From contig NZ_LRXL01000012.1 in NCBI RefSeq assembly GCF_001637325.1, forward strand, positions 1-64,000: a DNA stretch of 64,000 nt, written 5' to 3'. Shown in pieces: positions 26,734 to 36,803 of the stretch. Position 1 is the first letter of the stretch; each line of letters begins with the position of its first letter. Source of the DNA: Cochleicola gelatinilyticus. GTDB lineage: Bacteria; Bacteroidota; Bacteroidia; Flavobacteriales; Flavobacteriaceae. The notes under the pieces were generated by a model. It was not told where the DNA came from, made no database searches, and saw nothing but the letters and a program-made list of their open reading frames with translations. The translations under genes and the position numbers were made by a program.

Positions 26734-27108
26734 TTATTTCTCTGCTAATTCTAAATTTTTCAACCATGCCAGCGCTTTCTCACGTTCATTCTCTTGAAAA
26801 CCTTCCATTTTTAAGTTGGGGACAAGCGCTCCAAAAGCTTCCATCGCTTTTTCTATCCACTCTTTTTTGGTTACCAATGCAATTGCACTGATAGCTTCTA
26901 AATAATTAATACTAAATTTAAAATCTTCCCAAAAAGCCCCTGCTGTATATTCAAAATCTTTTAAATCTACAAACATCTTAATGGTCTCATTCTTCTCTTT
27001 ATGGGCTTTCATGATTGGATTAAGAAGATTGTAATCAGCCTTCGTCGTTTTTCCAAAGATGGTAATTCCTAAAATATCGTTTGGCAAATCATTAATATGG
27101 CTAAACAT
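26734..27108 (-). CDS. SpoIIAA-like/STAS-type small protein
   Basis: 124 residues, soluble. LPNDILGITIFGKTTKADY at the N-terminus, IKMFVDLKDFEYTAGAFWEDF in the middle, and the C-terminal AIALVTKKEWIEKAMEAFGAL are typical of the SpoIIAA-like (DUF3478-type) family, which has a STAS fold. Those proteins may bind lipids or act as anti-sigma-type partners, but the function of this group is not known. Alone and opposite to its neighbours. Confidence 0.8.
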   Translation of the reverse strand: MFSHINDLPNDILGITIFGKTTKADYNLLNPIMKAHKEKNETIKMFVDLKDFEYTAGAFWEDFKFSINYLEAISAIALVTKKEWIEKAMEAFGALVPNLKMEGFQENEREKALAWLKNLELAEK

Positions 27109-27436
27109 AACTCGTTTTTATAATTAAAATTTCAGTGTTTTTAGTTTAAGTTCATACTCAAAAACTACATATAAATTTACAAAGGAATAGGTACCTATAA
27201 AAAATAGCAATCTTAATTGATTGTTAATTAACGATTTGTTATAAATAGAGTGCTTTTGGTGAGTCTTTTTTAGTACTTCGGAAAAATACGCCTATCGGAA
27301 AATCCTTCAGAAGAAAAACAACCTCAACTGAAGCAAAAGAGGTTCTTTTAATTCCAACACTACTGAAGGTTTAAAATAAAAAACAATCCGTATCTTAGAT
27401 TCAAAATAAATCGTTTAAATAAATACCTAAAACAAC
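27109..27436. other. divergent intergenic region
   Basis: About 330 bases between the SpoIIAA-like gene and the VOC gene. A weak hairpin AACCTC (27320-27325) / GAGGTT (27339-27344) followed by CTTTT could be a terminator remnant. Nothing else recognised. Confidence 0.35.
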
Positions 27437-27808
27437 ATGAAATTAGGAGCTTTTTCCATTAGTCTAAACGTAAAAGACATTCACGCCTCTAAAGCGTTTT
27501 ATGAAGCTGTTGGCTTTACTATTTTCGCAGGAGATATTGAAAAAAACTACCTTATCATGAAAAATGAAAATACGCTTATCGGGTTATTTCAAGGCATGTT
27601 TCCAACCAATATTCTAACCTTTAATCCGGGATGGGATCAAGACGCTAACACGTTAAAAAACTTTGATGATATTCGTACTATTCAGAAAGAATTAAAACAA
27701 AAAGGAATTTCATTTCAGACCGAAGTAGCTGCAGATTCTTCGGGACCCGCACATTTTACGCTTGTCGATCCCGACGGAAATGCAATCTTATTCGATCAGC
27801 ATATATAA
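27437..27808 (+). CDS. VOC family protein (glyoxalase/bleomycin resistance-like)
   Basis: 123 residues, a single vicinal-oxygen-chelate domain with two beta-alpha-beta-beta-beta halves: GAFSISLNVKDIHASKAFYEAVGFTIF and the end AHFTLVDPDGNAILFDQHI. A Glu near the end, as in glyoxalase I, is replaced by Asp-Gln-His, so glyoxalase activity is uncertain. Role unknown. Ends 73 bases before the metal-resistance genes. Confidence 0.85.
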   Translation: MKLGAFSISLNVKDIHASKAFYEAVGFTIFAGDIEKNYLIMKNENTLIGLFQGMFPTNILTFNPGWDQDANTLKNFDDIRTIQKELKQKGISFQTEVAADSSGPAHFTLVDPDGNAILFDQHI

Positions 27809-27868
27809 CTATTAAAAGATAGCTTTTTGAATCTTAGTATTTGCAACCCGATTGCATCTTAATTCTTT

Positions 27869-27876
27869 TATATTTG
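27869..27876 (+). promoter_or_regulatory. -7 promoter box, possibly leaderless start
   Basis: TATATTTG fits the Bacteroidota -7 consensus TAnnTTTG exactly. A TTTG at 27840-27843 lies 25 bases upstream, slightly too far for a standard -33. The box ends only 4 bases before the GTG start of the DUF6660 gene, so transcription would begin at or next to the start codon. Confidence 0.4.
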
Positions 27877-27880
27877 TATC

Positions 27881-28198
27881 GTGAAACTATTTACAATCAT
27901 ATTCTCTCTTTATCTTCTGGCGCTCAACTTTTCGCCGTGTAGCGATATGGTCACAGCGGGTGAATCTGACACGGTTCAAATTGAGGTTTCACAAACTACA
28001 GATAGCGATCACAATCATACTTCGAGTGATCTTTGCTCCCCATTTTGTAACTGCCACTGCTGCCACGTTCATACTATCGATAGCGGCATAATGGCTTTCG
28101 AACTTATTCAACCAGCCATTTCTAACGAAGTCTTTTCGCGGTTTCAAAATGCCGGCAACGAATATTTCAATTCTATTCTACAACCGCCACGGGCATAA
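27881..28198 (+). CDS. DUF6660-type small secreted protein preceding metal efflux genes
   Basis: 105 residues from GTG 27881. Signal-like start MKLFTIIFSLYLLALNFSPC, then HNHTSSDLCSPFCNCHCCHVH, a dense Cys/His cluster suited to metal binding (six Cys and several His within about 30 residues), and the end NSILQPPRA. Such DUF6660 proteins sit just before CusA/CzcA-type pumps in Flavobacteria, as here (138 bases before). A role as metal sensor or chaperone in the periplasm is inference. No Shine-Dalgarno sequence; see the promoter entry. Confidence 0.8.
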   Translation: MKLFTIIFSLYLLALNFSPCSDMVTAGESDTVQIEVSQTTDSDHNHTSSDLCSPFCNCHCCHVHTIDSGIMAFELIQPAISNEVFSRFQNAGNEYFNSILQPPRA

Positions 28199-28336
28199 TT
28201 CAGTTTTCATAGGATAACTACATCCTTTTCTATGGTAGGAACTTTTAAGTAGCTTCATTTCGCTCAAATTTATAGGGAGCGGAGTCGCAACATAAAAGCA
28301 GATACCAATTTATTAACTGCATTAATGCCTTGATCT

Positions 28337-31300
28337 ATGATTAACAAAATCATTGATTTTTCAATCAATAACAAATTTATTATTGGGCTGCTCACCCTTG
28401 CACTTATAGGTGCCGGTATTTGGAGTTTGGCCCAAGTTCCCATCGATGCCGTTCCGGATATTACAAATAATCAGGTACAAATCATCACACAATCGCCCAA
28501 TTTAGGTACAGAAGATATCGAACAATTTGTCACCTATCCTGTCGAGCTAGCGATGAGCAATCTTCCTAAGGTTAAAGAAATTCGTTCGGTATCCCGTTTT
28601 GGCTTATCGGTTGTAACTGTGGTCTTTGATGATGCCATGGGAACTTATTTACCCCGACAACTCGTTTCTGAAAAGTTGAATGAAGTTCGACAAGAAATTC
28701 CCGATGGCTTTGGAGTCCCTTCAATGGGACCTATTTCAACAGGATTAGGAGAAGTATATCAATACACCCTAAAAGTAAGCCCCGAATTTAAAGACACTTA
28801 TTCCTTGTCAGATTTACGTACCATGCAGGACTGGATTGTACAACGACAAATGGCTATGGTTCCGGGTGTTGTAGAAATTAATGCCATTGGCGGAAAAATT
28901 AAACAGTACGAAGTTGCGATAGATCCCAATGAACTAAAGGCAATTGGTCTTACAATTACCGATGTTTTTGAAGCATTGGAAATGAACAACCAAAATACGG
29001 GTGGTGCTTACATTGAAAAAAATCATCAGGCCAACTTTATTCGCGGTGAAGGCTTGGTGAGAAATTTAGACGACATTAGAAAAATAGTCGTAAAAAACGA
29101 CGCCGGTGTTCCTATTACAATTAACGATGTTGCAACTGTGGGGTATGGATCTGCAGTTCGTTATGGAGCATTAACACAAGATGGGGAAGGCGAAGTCGTA
29201 GGGGGCTTGGTGATGATGCTTAAAGGAGCCAACTCGAATGATGTAATCGATCGTGTAAAAAAACGTATGGCTGAAATTCAAAAATCATTGCCGGAAGGTG
29301 TTGTTATAGAACCACTTTTAGACAGAAGTAAACTTATAGCAAAAACGACCGGAACTGTTCGTAACAATTTATTAGAAGGGGCGCTAATTGTAATTTTTGT
29401 ATTGGTCTTTCTTTTGGGTAATTGGCGTGGGGGGCTTATTGTAGCCTCCACTATTCCACTTTCGCTATTGTTTGCGTTTATATTAATGAACGTTTTCGAT
29501 GTATGGGCCAATCTAATGAGTTTAGGAGCGATCGATTTTGGAATTATTGTAGACGGTGCTGTGATTATAGTAGAAGCTTGTGTCTTTATGATGACAGGAT
29601 ATATGGTTAAGAAAAAGGTAGTCGACAAGAAAAAACGGAATGACATTTCAGCCAATGCTTCCAAAAAAATGATGAATGCCGCTTTCTTTGGTCAGCTTAT
29701 CATTCTTATTGTATTCTTACCCATTTTGGCATTGGAAGGTGTAGAAGGAAAAATGTTCCGGCCCATGGCACTTACGTTCATTTTCGCAATGATCGGCGCC
29801 ATGTTCTTATGTCTCACGTATGTGCCAATGATGTCTGCACTTTTTCTGAAACTCCCTAAAAAAGATAAAAAATCTTGGGGAGATCGTTTTGTATACTGGG
29901 TACAGTGTAAGTATGAACCACTATTGATAAAGACATTACAAAAAGGAAAATGGATCGTGGGTAGTGCCATAGCCATATTTGTATTGACGGCATGTATGTT
30001 TACGAGAATGGGAGGCGAATTCATCCCACAATTAGACGAAGGAGACATCGCCTTTCATGCTATTCTTACACCGGGAAGTTCTTTAACTGAAACTATAGAA
30101 ACTACGACTAAGATTGAACAAATTGTAAAAGCAGAATTTCCGGAGGTAGCTAAAGTAGTGAGTCGCATAGGGGTTGCTGAAGTTCCTACAGATCCTATGC
30201 CCTTCGATTTTGCAGATGTTATTGTGATTTTAAAACCAAGTGAAGAGTGGGTTTCTGCTGAATCTAAAGATGAACTCATTGAAAAAATGAAAGAAGCTTT
30301 AAGCATTGTGCCAGGTGTAAATTATGAATTTACACAGCCTATCGAAATGCGTTTTAATGAATTACTTGAAGGAATACGGGAAGACGTCGCAATTAAAATC
30401 TACGGAGAGGATATCAACGTACTTTCTGCGAAAGCTGAAGAAATCACTAAGATTATTGCAGATACTCCCGGAATAGGCGATATGAGAGCGGAAGCTACAA
30501 CAGGACTCCCGCAAATGACCATTAAATACAACCGAAACAAGCTGGCACAATATGGAGTAAGTATAAACCAACTTAATATGACAGTGCAATCCGCCTTTGC
30601 AGGTGGTTACGCTGGAGTTATTTTTGAAGGGGAAAAACGTTTCGATTTAGTGGTTCGATTAAACGAACAAAACCGGAAAGACATAAGTGATATTAAAAAC
30701 CTCTACATAAACCTACCCGGAGGATCACAAATTCCACTTCAGGAATTAGCACATATAGAATATGCACCCGGCCCTATGCAGATAAGCCGTGATAATACAA
30801 ATCGTAGAACCTACGTGGGGCTAAATGTGCGCGGTCGGGATGTTGAATCATTAGTAAATGAAATAAAAGAAAAACTGGAGGCAAATCTTAACCTTCCTTC
30901 CGGATACTTTATACGCTATGGTGGTGCCTTTGAGAATCTGGAACGAGCTAGCAGTAAATTACAAACGGTAGTTCCTATTGCCTTGTTACTCATATTTGTT
31001 CTAATTTATTTCGCGTTAAAATCATTCCCCCAAACCTTAATGATTTACCTCGCTATTCCAATGGCAACGATCGGTGGCGTGTTCGCCCTTTGGTTGCGGG
31101 ATATGCCCTTTAGTATATCGGCAGGTGTAGGATTTATTGTCTTGTTTGGTGTAGCCGTTTTAAATGGGTTGGTTATGATAAGTGGCTTGAATGAACTAAA
31201 AGAGGAAGGTGTAACAAATCTCAAGGATAGAATTATTCAAGGAACGAAAAGAAGAATACGGCCTATTATGCTTACCGCCTTAACAGATGTTTTAGGATTT

Positions 31301-32734
31301 TTACCAATGGCCATTTCAGCGTCTGCCGGTGCTGAAGTACAACGCCCCCTTGCAACTGTAGTTATCGGTGGGTTACTTACCTCAACATTCTTAACGCTTT
31401 TTATTCTCCCTATTTTTTATGAGTGGATGGAAAAGCGTTCTCAACGTAAACTGAAACTCAATCCTAACTATATTACGGCTACAGCTGTCGCTTGTTTATT
31501 TTTCATCCTTCCTGTTGGAGTGTTTGCTCAGGAACGTCCTGTACCTCCTAATAAAAATGAAGATTGGAAAACAGCAGTGCGACATTTGCAAATAGCTCGT
31601 GACAGCCTTCCTGTTATCCCATTGGAGCAAGCTATTACATTATCTCAGAAAAACTACCCTCTATTACAACAGAGTCAGCTTGAAATCAATCGACAGAATG
31701 CACTCACAGGAACAGCTTATGATTTTGGGAATACACAAGTCTTTACCGGCGGAGAAGAAATTTCAGATGGAAGAGGAGTTTACACTTTACTAGGAATCGG
31801 ACAGCAAAATATTGAAGTATTCGGTATAGGTGCTAAAAAACGCTTACAACAAAAACGAATTGCTATTGCTGAAACTGCTTATGACCTTTCGGAATTACAA
31901 GTAGAAAATGAGGTTAGGAATGCCTGGTCTGAAGCATTTCAGCAAAAACGAAAAATGAAGCTCTACAAGCAATTGGATTCAATTTATAATCAGTTCTCGA
32001 AAGCTGTTGAACTTAACTTTGAAGTAGAAGCAATTTCTAAACTGGAATTTGCATCCGCGAAGAATCAAGCATTACAGATTAGAAACAAATACCAACAATC
32101 GCAGCGTGATTATAACATCGCATTGCAAAAGCTCAACCTCTGGTTAGGTACAGACACGTTTTATACAGTCCCGGATGAATTTGAAGCAACGGTAATTGAT
32201 TTGAATATCGAGGGAAACACCAATGAACATCCAGAAGTTTTACTTTCACAAAAACGGACAGAAGAAGCGGAAGCCACGTATGATGCAGCACGCTCAAAGT
32301 TACTTCCTAAACTAAATGTGCAAGGTGGTTTGCAGCGCGTAAATGGTGATAGCGGCTTTTATAGTTATCAGGCAGGTTTTTCCATACCGTTGCTTTCAGG
32401 CTCAGCTCACAGCAAGGCAAAAGCGGCTAAAATTGAACGTGAGATCGCACGATCGAATGCCGATTTTAAAGAAAAACAACTTCAATCTGAATACCAACAG
32501 GCTATAGAATCTTTTCTAAAATGGCAGGAAGCCTGGCAGTTCTATAAAAAGGAATCATTACCACTTGCTGAAGAACAACGAAAAGGCGCCCTACTCGCCT
32601 ATCGTGAAGGTGCAGTAGACTATGCTGCGTTTACACAAATTATTCGTGATGCCATACAAATCGAAATGGATGCGCTGGACGCACTCGACAATTACTTAAC
32701 CGCATTATTTAAATTACACTATTATACCCTATAA
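28337..32734 (+). CDS. CusA/CzcA heavy-metal RND efflux pump fused to a TolC-like outer-membrane factor
   Basis: 1465 residues. Residues 1 to about 1040 are an RND transporter of the heavy-metal type: DAVPDITNNQVQI, then FGLSVVTVVFDD near the start, transmembrane blocks with LGAIDFGIIVDGAVIIVEA (the acidic proton-relay helix TM4), and the second set FGVAVLNGLVMISGLNEL. After a hydrophobic stretch with signal-like features (AVACLFFILPVGVFAQ, about 1050), residues about 1090-1465 form an outer-membrane efflux protein domain (long coiled-coil helices, LSQKNYPLLQQSQLEI). Such fusions occur in Bacteroidota and couple inner- and outer-membrane parts. Exports Cu, Zn, Co or Cd; metal not decided. The adaptor gene starts 1 base after the stop. 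Confidence 0.9.
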   Translation: MINKIIDFSINNKFIIGLLTLALIGAGIWSLAQVPIDAVPDITNNQVQIITQSPNLGTEDIEQFVTYPVELAMSNLPKVKEIRSVSRFGLSVVTVVFDDAMGTYLPRQLVSEKLNEVRQEIPDGFGVPSMGPISTGLGEVYQYTLKVSPEFKDTYSLSDLRTMQDWIVQRQMAMVPGVVEINAIGGKIKQYEVAIDPNELKAIGLTITDVFEALEMNNQNTGGAYIEKNHQANFIRGEGLVRNLDDIRKIVVKNDAGVPITINDVATVGYGSAVRYGALTQDGEGEVVGGLVMMLKGANSNDVIDRVKKRMAEIQKSLPEGVVIEPLLDRSKLIAKTTGTVRNNLLEGALIVIFVLVFLLGNWRGGLIVASTIPLSLLFAFILMNVFDVWANLMSLGAIDFGIIVDGAVIIVEACVFMMTGYMVKKKVVDKKKRNDISANASKKMMNAAFFGQLIILIVFLPILALEGVEGKMFRPMALTFIFAMIGAMFLCLTYVPMMSALFLKLPKKDKKSWGDRFVYWVQCKYEPLLIKTLQKGKWIVGSAIAIFVLTACMFTRMGGEFIPQLDEGDIAFHAILTPGSSLTETIETTTKIEQIVKAEFPEVAKVVSRIGVAEVPTDPMPFDFADVIVILKPSEEWVSAESKDELIEKMKEALSIVPGVNYEFTQPIEMRFNELLEGIREDVAIKIYGEDINVLSAKAEEITKIIADTPGIGDMRAEATTGLPQMTIKYNRNKLAQYGVSINQLNMTVQSAFAGGYAGVIFEGEKRFDLVVRLNEQNRKDISDIKNLYINLPGGSQIPLQELAHIEYAPGPMQISRDNTNRRTYVGLNVRGRDVESLVNEIKEKLEANLNLPSGYFIRYGGAFENLERASSKLQTVVPIALLLIFVLIYFALKSFPQTLMIYLAIPMATIGGVFALWLRDMPFSISAGVGFIVLFGVAVLNGLVMISGLNELKEEGVTNLKDRIIQGTKRRIRPIMLTALTDVLGFLPMAISASAGAEVQRPLATVVIGGLLTSTFLTLFILPIFYEWMEKRSQRKLKLNPNYITATAVACLFFILPVGVFAQERPVPPNKNEDWKTAVRHLQIARDSLPVIPLEQAITLSQKNYPLLQQSQLEINRQNALTGTAYDFGNTQVFTGGEEISDGRGVYTLLGIGQQNIEVFGIGAKKRLQQKRIAIAETAYDLSELQVENEVRNAWSEAFQQKRKMKLYKQLDSIYNQFSKAVELNFEVEAISKLEFASAKNQALQIRNKYQQSQRDYNIALQKLNLWLGTDTFYTVPDEFEATVIDLNIEGNTNEHPEVLLSQKRTEEAEATYDAARSKLLPKLNVQGGLQRVNGDSGFYSYQAGFSIPLLSGSAHSKAKAAKIEREIARSNADFKEKQLQSEYQQAIESFLKWQEAWQFYKKESLPLAEEQRKGALLAYREGAVDYAAFTQIIRDAIQIEMDALDALDNYLTALFKLHYYTL

Positions 32735-32735
32735 T

Positions 32736-33938
32736 ATGAGAACAATAAAAATATATAAATGGATGGGATTGATGCTGTTATTTTTCAGCCTCACGTCCTG
32801 TGGTGATTCAAAATCGGAGGACACCCACAAAACTGATGCAACTTCAGAAAAAAAAGACACCCATACTGAAGGAGAAACGGAAGAAGTTATGCTCACGCCC
32901 AGACAATACGAGGCGCTAAAAATTAAAATAGACACATTACAAACCCGTAACATGAGCGGGTATGTAGAAGCCAACGGACAACTTGAAGTACCTCCACAAA
33001 ATGAAGCTACTATTACTTCAGTAGTAGGCGCAAATGTGGTTGCAATCGAGGTAATAGAAGGCGATAAAGTGAGCAAGGGACAAACTGTTGCTTACCTCTC
33101 TCATCCCAATATAATCGAAAAACAGACATACTATCTAAACGCCTTCAGTAATAGTCAATTCTTAAAAAAATCATTCGATCGTCAAAAAACCTTATACGAT
33201 GCCGGTGTGGGAAGCGGTGCAAATTACCAAAAAGCGGAAGCAGAATATCAGGCATCTTTAGGTAGGGTAAATGGACTGGAAGCACAATTAAAACAGCTTA
33301 ATATAAATGCAGCAGGCGTTAGAAGTGGCACCATATATCAACGCGTTGCTTTACGAAGTCCCATAGAAGGTTTTGTACAGAAAGTGGAAGTAAAAACGGG
33401 TCAGTATGTAGAACCCCAGACAGATGTGATGGAAGTGGTAAATACGCACCACGTACACGCAGATCTTATGGTATTTGAGAAAGATGTTTATAAAATTGAA
33501 AAAGGACAAAAAGTAACTTTCAGTGTACAATCAATTCCAGGAAAAGAACTTACTGCGGAAATCTATTCCATAAGCAAAACGTTTGAACAAAATCCAAAGG
33601 CATTGCATGTTCATGCAGAGATCGAAAACAAGGAAGGCAATCTCATACCAGGCATGTACATTCAAGGTCGCATCCAAACCGAAGAAAATAGGACGCCTGC
33701 TTTTCCTGAAAGTGCTATCGCAAAAAACGGGGATCGTTCTTTTGTTTTTAAAGCCAAAAAGGAAGGTGATGACTGGAGTTTTACTCCTATAGAAATTACA
33801 ACTAGTACACAGGATGGAGAATGGGTTGCTGTTACCTTTTTGACAACTTATGATCCTACTACGAAATTCGCAATGAATAATGCCTATTATCTTATGGCAG
33901 AAATGAAAAAAGGAGAAGGTGGAGGACACGCACACTAA
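32736..33938 (+). CDS. RND efflux periplasmic adaptor (CusB/CzcB-like lipoprotein)
   Basis: 400 residues. Lipoprotein signal ending LTSCG (Cys about 22), then a His/Glu/Asp-rich stretch (about 25-50, DTHKTDATSEKKDTHTEGE). Membrane-fusion-protein core: barrel-sandwich half ATITSVVGANVVAIEVIEGDKVSKGQTVAYL, helical hairpin (about 120-190), second half LRSPIEGFVQKVEVKTGQYV, beta-barrel domain to the end, and His-rich tail GGGHAH. Bridges the inner and outer parts of the upstream fused pump. Starts 1 base after the pump stop codon. Confidence 0.92.
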   Translation: MRTIKIYKWMGLMLLFFSLTSCGDSKSEDTHKTDATSEKKDTHTEGETEEVMLTPRQYEALKIKIDTLQTRNMSGYVEANGQLEVPPQNEATITSVVGANVVAIEVIEGDKVSKGQTVAYLSHPNIIEKQTYYLNAFSNSQFLKKSFDRQKTLYDAGVGSGANYQKAEAEYQASLGRVNGLEAQLKQLNINAAGVRSGTIYQRVALRSPIEGFVQKVEVKTGQYVEPQTDVMEVVNTHHVHADLMVFEKDVYKIEKGQKVTFSVQSIPGKELTAEIYSISKTFEQNPKALHVHAEIENKEGNLIPGMYIQGRIQTEENRTPAFPESAIAKNGDRSFVFKAKKEGDDWSFTPIEITTSTQDGEWVAVTFLTTYDPTTKFAMNNAYYLMAEMKKGEGGGHAH

Positions 33939-33950
33939 TACTGTAATTAC

Positions 33951-34370
33951 ATGATGACTGAAATTGAAAAAACATTACAAGCCCACAAAGTACGTCCAAC
34001 GGCAATGCGTATCTTAATCTATAAGTATATGGCAGAAAGAACTAACGCATTGGCTTTAACAGATATTGAATATGCTTTCGCAAAAGCGGAACGCACAACA
34101 TTATATCGCACGCTTAAAACTTTTGAAGAAAAGGGAATCGTGCACCAAATAGACGATGGAACAGGCATTTCGAAATATGCTTTATGTGAGCCTGGTTGCA
34201 ATTGCGAGATCGATCAGGATTTACATTTACACTTTCATTGCAATAACTGCCATGAGACTGTTTGCATAACAGAACATAAAATACCCCACATCAATTTACC
34301 CAAAGGCTATATTGCTGAAGACGTAAACCTTGTCGTTAAAGGAATTTGCGACACGTGTAGCGGACAATAA
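33951..34370 (+). CDS. Fur family metalloregulator (Zur-like)
   Basis: 139 residues. Winged helix (about 1-85) with ERTTLYRTLKTFEEKGIVHQI, and a dimerisation domain with metal residues LHLHFHCNNCHETVC and a final ICDTCSG, giving the two CxxC pairs of a structural zinc. This pattern fits Zur-like members of the Fur family. It follows the adaptor by 12 bases and precedes a P-type ATPase, so it probably reports on zinc or a related metal and controls this cluster. Confidence 0.88.
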   Translation: MMTEIEKTLQAHKVRPTAMRILIYKYMAERTNALALTDIEYAFAKAERTTLYRTLKTFEEKGIVHQIDDGTGISKYALCEPGCNCEIDQDLHLHFHCNNCHETVCITEHKIPHINLPKGYIAEDVNLVVKGICDTCSGQ

Positions 34371-34505
34371 TTGCACTTCTGTTGCACTTCAATTTCTGGT
34401 ATATTGAATACGTAAAATTAAAAATTACGATGCCCTTGTGCATTTCAGAAGAAAAGAAAAAAAGTAAATTTCTATTCTGAAAAAAAACATAAATCTAATA
34501 CTTAA

Positions 34506-36470
34506 ATGAAGAAGAAAGTTAATCTTGAAGATATCGATACCAATACACATTCTGGAGTGCACAGTCACGACGATGGTCACAATCATAGCAGCCCGGAAAG
34601 TGTATCGAATTTTAAAACCTATATTCCTGCCATTTTTAGTTTTGTACTGCTCATCGTAGGTATTGCAATTGACTATTTTGAGGTCCTTCCTTTTTTTAAA
34701 AACGGGATACGTGTCGTTTGGTATACGATCGCTTACATTCCGGTGGGGCTACCCGTGATAAAAGAAGGATGGAACAGTATTAAAAATGGAGATTTCTTTA
34801 CGGAGTTTCTATTAATGTCCATAGCAACCCTAGGAGCATTTGCGATAGGTGAATACCCCGAAGGTGTGGCAGTAATGTTATTCTACGCGGTAGGTGAGCT
34901 TTTTCAAAGCGCAGCTGTAAATCGTGCTAAAAGAAATATTAAAGCCCTATTAGATGTACGCCCAAACGAAGCGTTAGTATATCGCAACGGGGACTTTGTT
35001 TCGCTTAATCCCGAACAAGTAAAAATAGGCGAAAAAATTCAAATTCGTGTGGGAGAAAAAGTTCCGTTGGATGGCACCTTACTTTCAGAAAAAGGATCGT
35101 TTAATACCGCTGCCTTAACAGGAGAAAGTAAACCAGACACCATACAAAAGGGTGCTTCGGTATTTGCAGGAAGCATAAATCTTGACGGGGTAGTAGAAAT
35201 TGAGACCCAAAAAAAATTTAAGGACAGCTCCATTGCCCGCATTCTCGATATGGTGCAGAATGCTACCGCTCGAAAGTCTAAAACCGAACTATTCATCCGC
35301 AAGTTTGCTAGAATCTATACTCCAATTGTTGTTTTTCTTGCTATTGGTGTAACGCTTTTACCCTACTTTTTTGTTACAGACTATGAGTTTAGAGACTGGC
35401 TTTACAGAGCATTGATATTTCTCGTAATTTCTTGTCCGTGTGCTTTGGTAATTTCTATTCCGCTCGGCTATTTTGGTGGATTAGGTGCTGCATCCCGTAA
35501 TGGAATTTTATTTAAAGGTGCCTCATTTCTGGATGCTATGACCAAGGTAAACACGGTTGTAATGGACAAAACTGGAACGGTTACAAAAGGTGTTTTCAAA
35601 ATCAAAGAAGTGGTTAGTAATGACGCTTTTGCAAACGTAGAATTTATGAAATATCTCATGGCGATGGAAGAACAATCCACGCATCCCATTGCGAAAGCAA
35701 TATTGGAATATAAAGCCGAAGGGGAAGATTTTAAAGCCACCGATGTTTTTGAAATTGCAGGAAAAGGGCTAAAAGGAACTGTCAACAACAAGGCGGTATT
35801 GGTAGGAAATAAAGCACTAATGACCAGTAATGGTATAGAAGTTACTTCGGACACTGAAACTATAGTTGAATCTATTGTTATGGTTGGTATCGATGGTATG
35901 TTTGCGGGATATGTAACCATTGCAGATGAATTGAAGGAGGATGCCCATGACGCTATTAAAGGAATTCGTGCATCGGGAATTTCAAAAATTATCATGTTAT
36001 CGGGAGATAAGGACTCTATCACACAGGAAGTGGCTAAAGAATTAGGGATCGATTGGGCAAAAGGGGGGTTATTACCAGAAGATAAACTTAATGAGGTAGA
36101 ACAACTAAAGAAACAACCTAACACAAAAGTTGCTTTTATTGGTGATGGTATCAACGATGCACCGGTTTTGGCGACCAGTGATGTGGGTATTGCCATGGGA
36201 GGCTTAGGAAGTGATGTCGCTATTGAAACCGCAGATATAATTATACAGACCGATCAGCCTTCAAAAATTTCTAGAGCTATTAAAATTGGCCGATCAACTC
36301 GTCGCATTGTATGGCAAAACATCGCACTTGCATTTGGAGTAAAAATAATTGTTCTAATTCTAGGCGCAGGAGGTTTAGCAACCATGTGGGAAGCGGTATT
36401 TGCAGATGTTGGTGTAGCTCTTTTGGCCATTTTAAATGCCGTTCGCCTTCAGAAAATGAAATGGAATTAA
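34506..36470 (+). CDS. P1B-type heavy-metal ATPase (Zn/Cd/Co exporter)
   Basis: 654 residues. N-terminal metal-binding stretch is His-rich (HSGVHSHDDGHNHSS) instead of an HMA domain. Then eight membrane helices, TGES actuator loop (LTGESKPD), the ion motif CPC in FLVISCPCALVISIP, phosphorylation site DKTGT, HP motif (STHPIAKA), and hinge GDGINDAP. The last membrane helix has FADVGVALLAILNAVR, whose DxG together with CPC marks P1B-2 zinc/cadmium pumps. Energised export from the cytoplasm, complementing the RND pump that clears the periplasm. Confidence 0.92.
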   Translation: MKKKVNLEDIDTNTHSGVHSHDDGHNHSSPESVSNFKTYIPAIFSFVLLIVGIAIDYFEVLPFFKNGIRVVWYTIAYIPVGLPVIKEGWNSIKNGDFFTEFLLMSIATLGAFAIGEYPEGVAVMLFYAVGELFQSAAVNRAKRNIKALLDVRPNEALVYRNGDFVSLNPEQVKIGEKIQIRVGEKVPLDGTLLSEKGSFNTAALTGESKPDTIQKGASVFAGSINLDGVVEIETQKKFKDSSIARILDMVQNATARKSKTELFIRKFARIYTPIVVFLAIGVTLLPYFFVTDYEFRDWLYRALIFLVISCPCALVISIPLGYFGGLGAASRNGILFKGASFLDAMTKVNTVVMDKTGTVTKGVFKIKEVVSNDAFANVEFMKYLMAMEEQSTHPIAKAILEYKAEGEDFKATDVFEIAGKGLKGTVNNKAVLVGNKALMTSNGIEVTSDTETIVESIVMVGIDGMFAGYVTIADELKEDAHDAIKGIRASGISKIIMLSGDKDSITQEVAKELGIDWAKGGLLPEDKLNEVEQLKKQPNTKVAFIGDGINDAPVLATSDVGIAMGGLGSDVAIETADIIIQTDQPSKISRAIKIGRSTRRIVWQNIALAFGVKIIVLILGAGGLATMWEAVFADVGVALLAILNAVRLQKMKWN

Positions 36471-36803
36471 TAAAAAAAGTAGTTTAAACAATTCTAAAGC
36501 ATCACCAAGAACTGTCCTAATACGAAAGCAATCTTATTTGCATAAGAGGACATGTTAACCAGAAACATTTTGTTGATATTGCGATAACAGGATATCCCAT
36601 TAACCTTCCGTGCTATTCATTTTTAATTATATTAAAAGACCAAAACACGATAAAAAACTTTCTTACTTATTTTTAAAAAGATTTAATATTTTAGAAGTGA
36701 TAAGACATAAAATTAAATTTGAATATATTATTTATGAAATTATGTTTTAAGTAGTATAATTCCGTGGTTTCTAAACACCTTTGTCAAATATAATTAACAC
36801 TCA
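36471..36803. other. intergenic region between metal and sulfur clusters
   Basis: 333 AT-rich bases. No gene, hairpin terminator or clear promoter consensus seen. Separates two functional clusters on the same strand. Confidence 0.5.
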
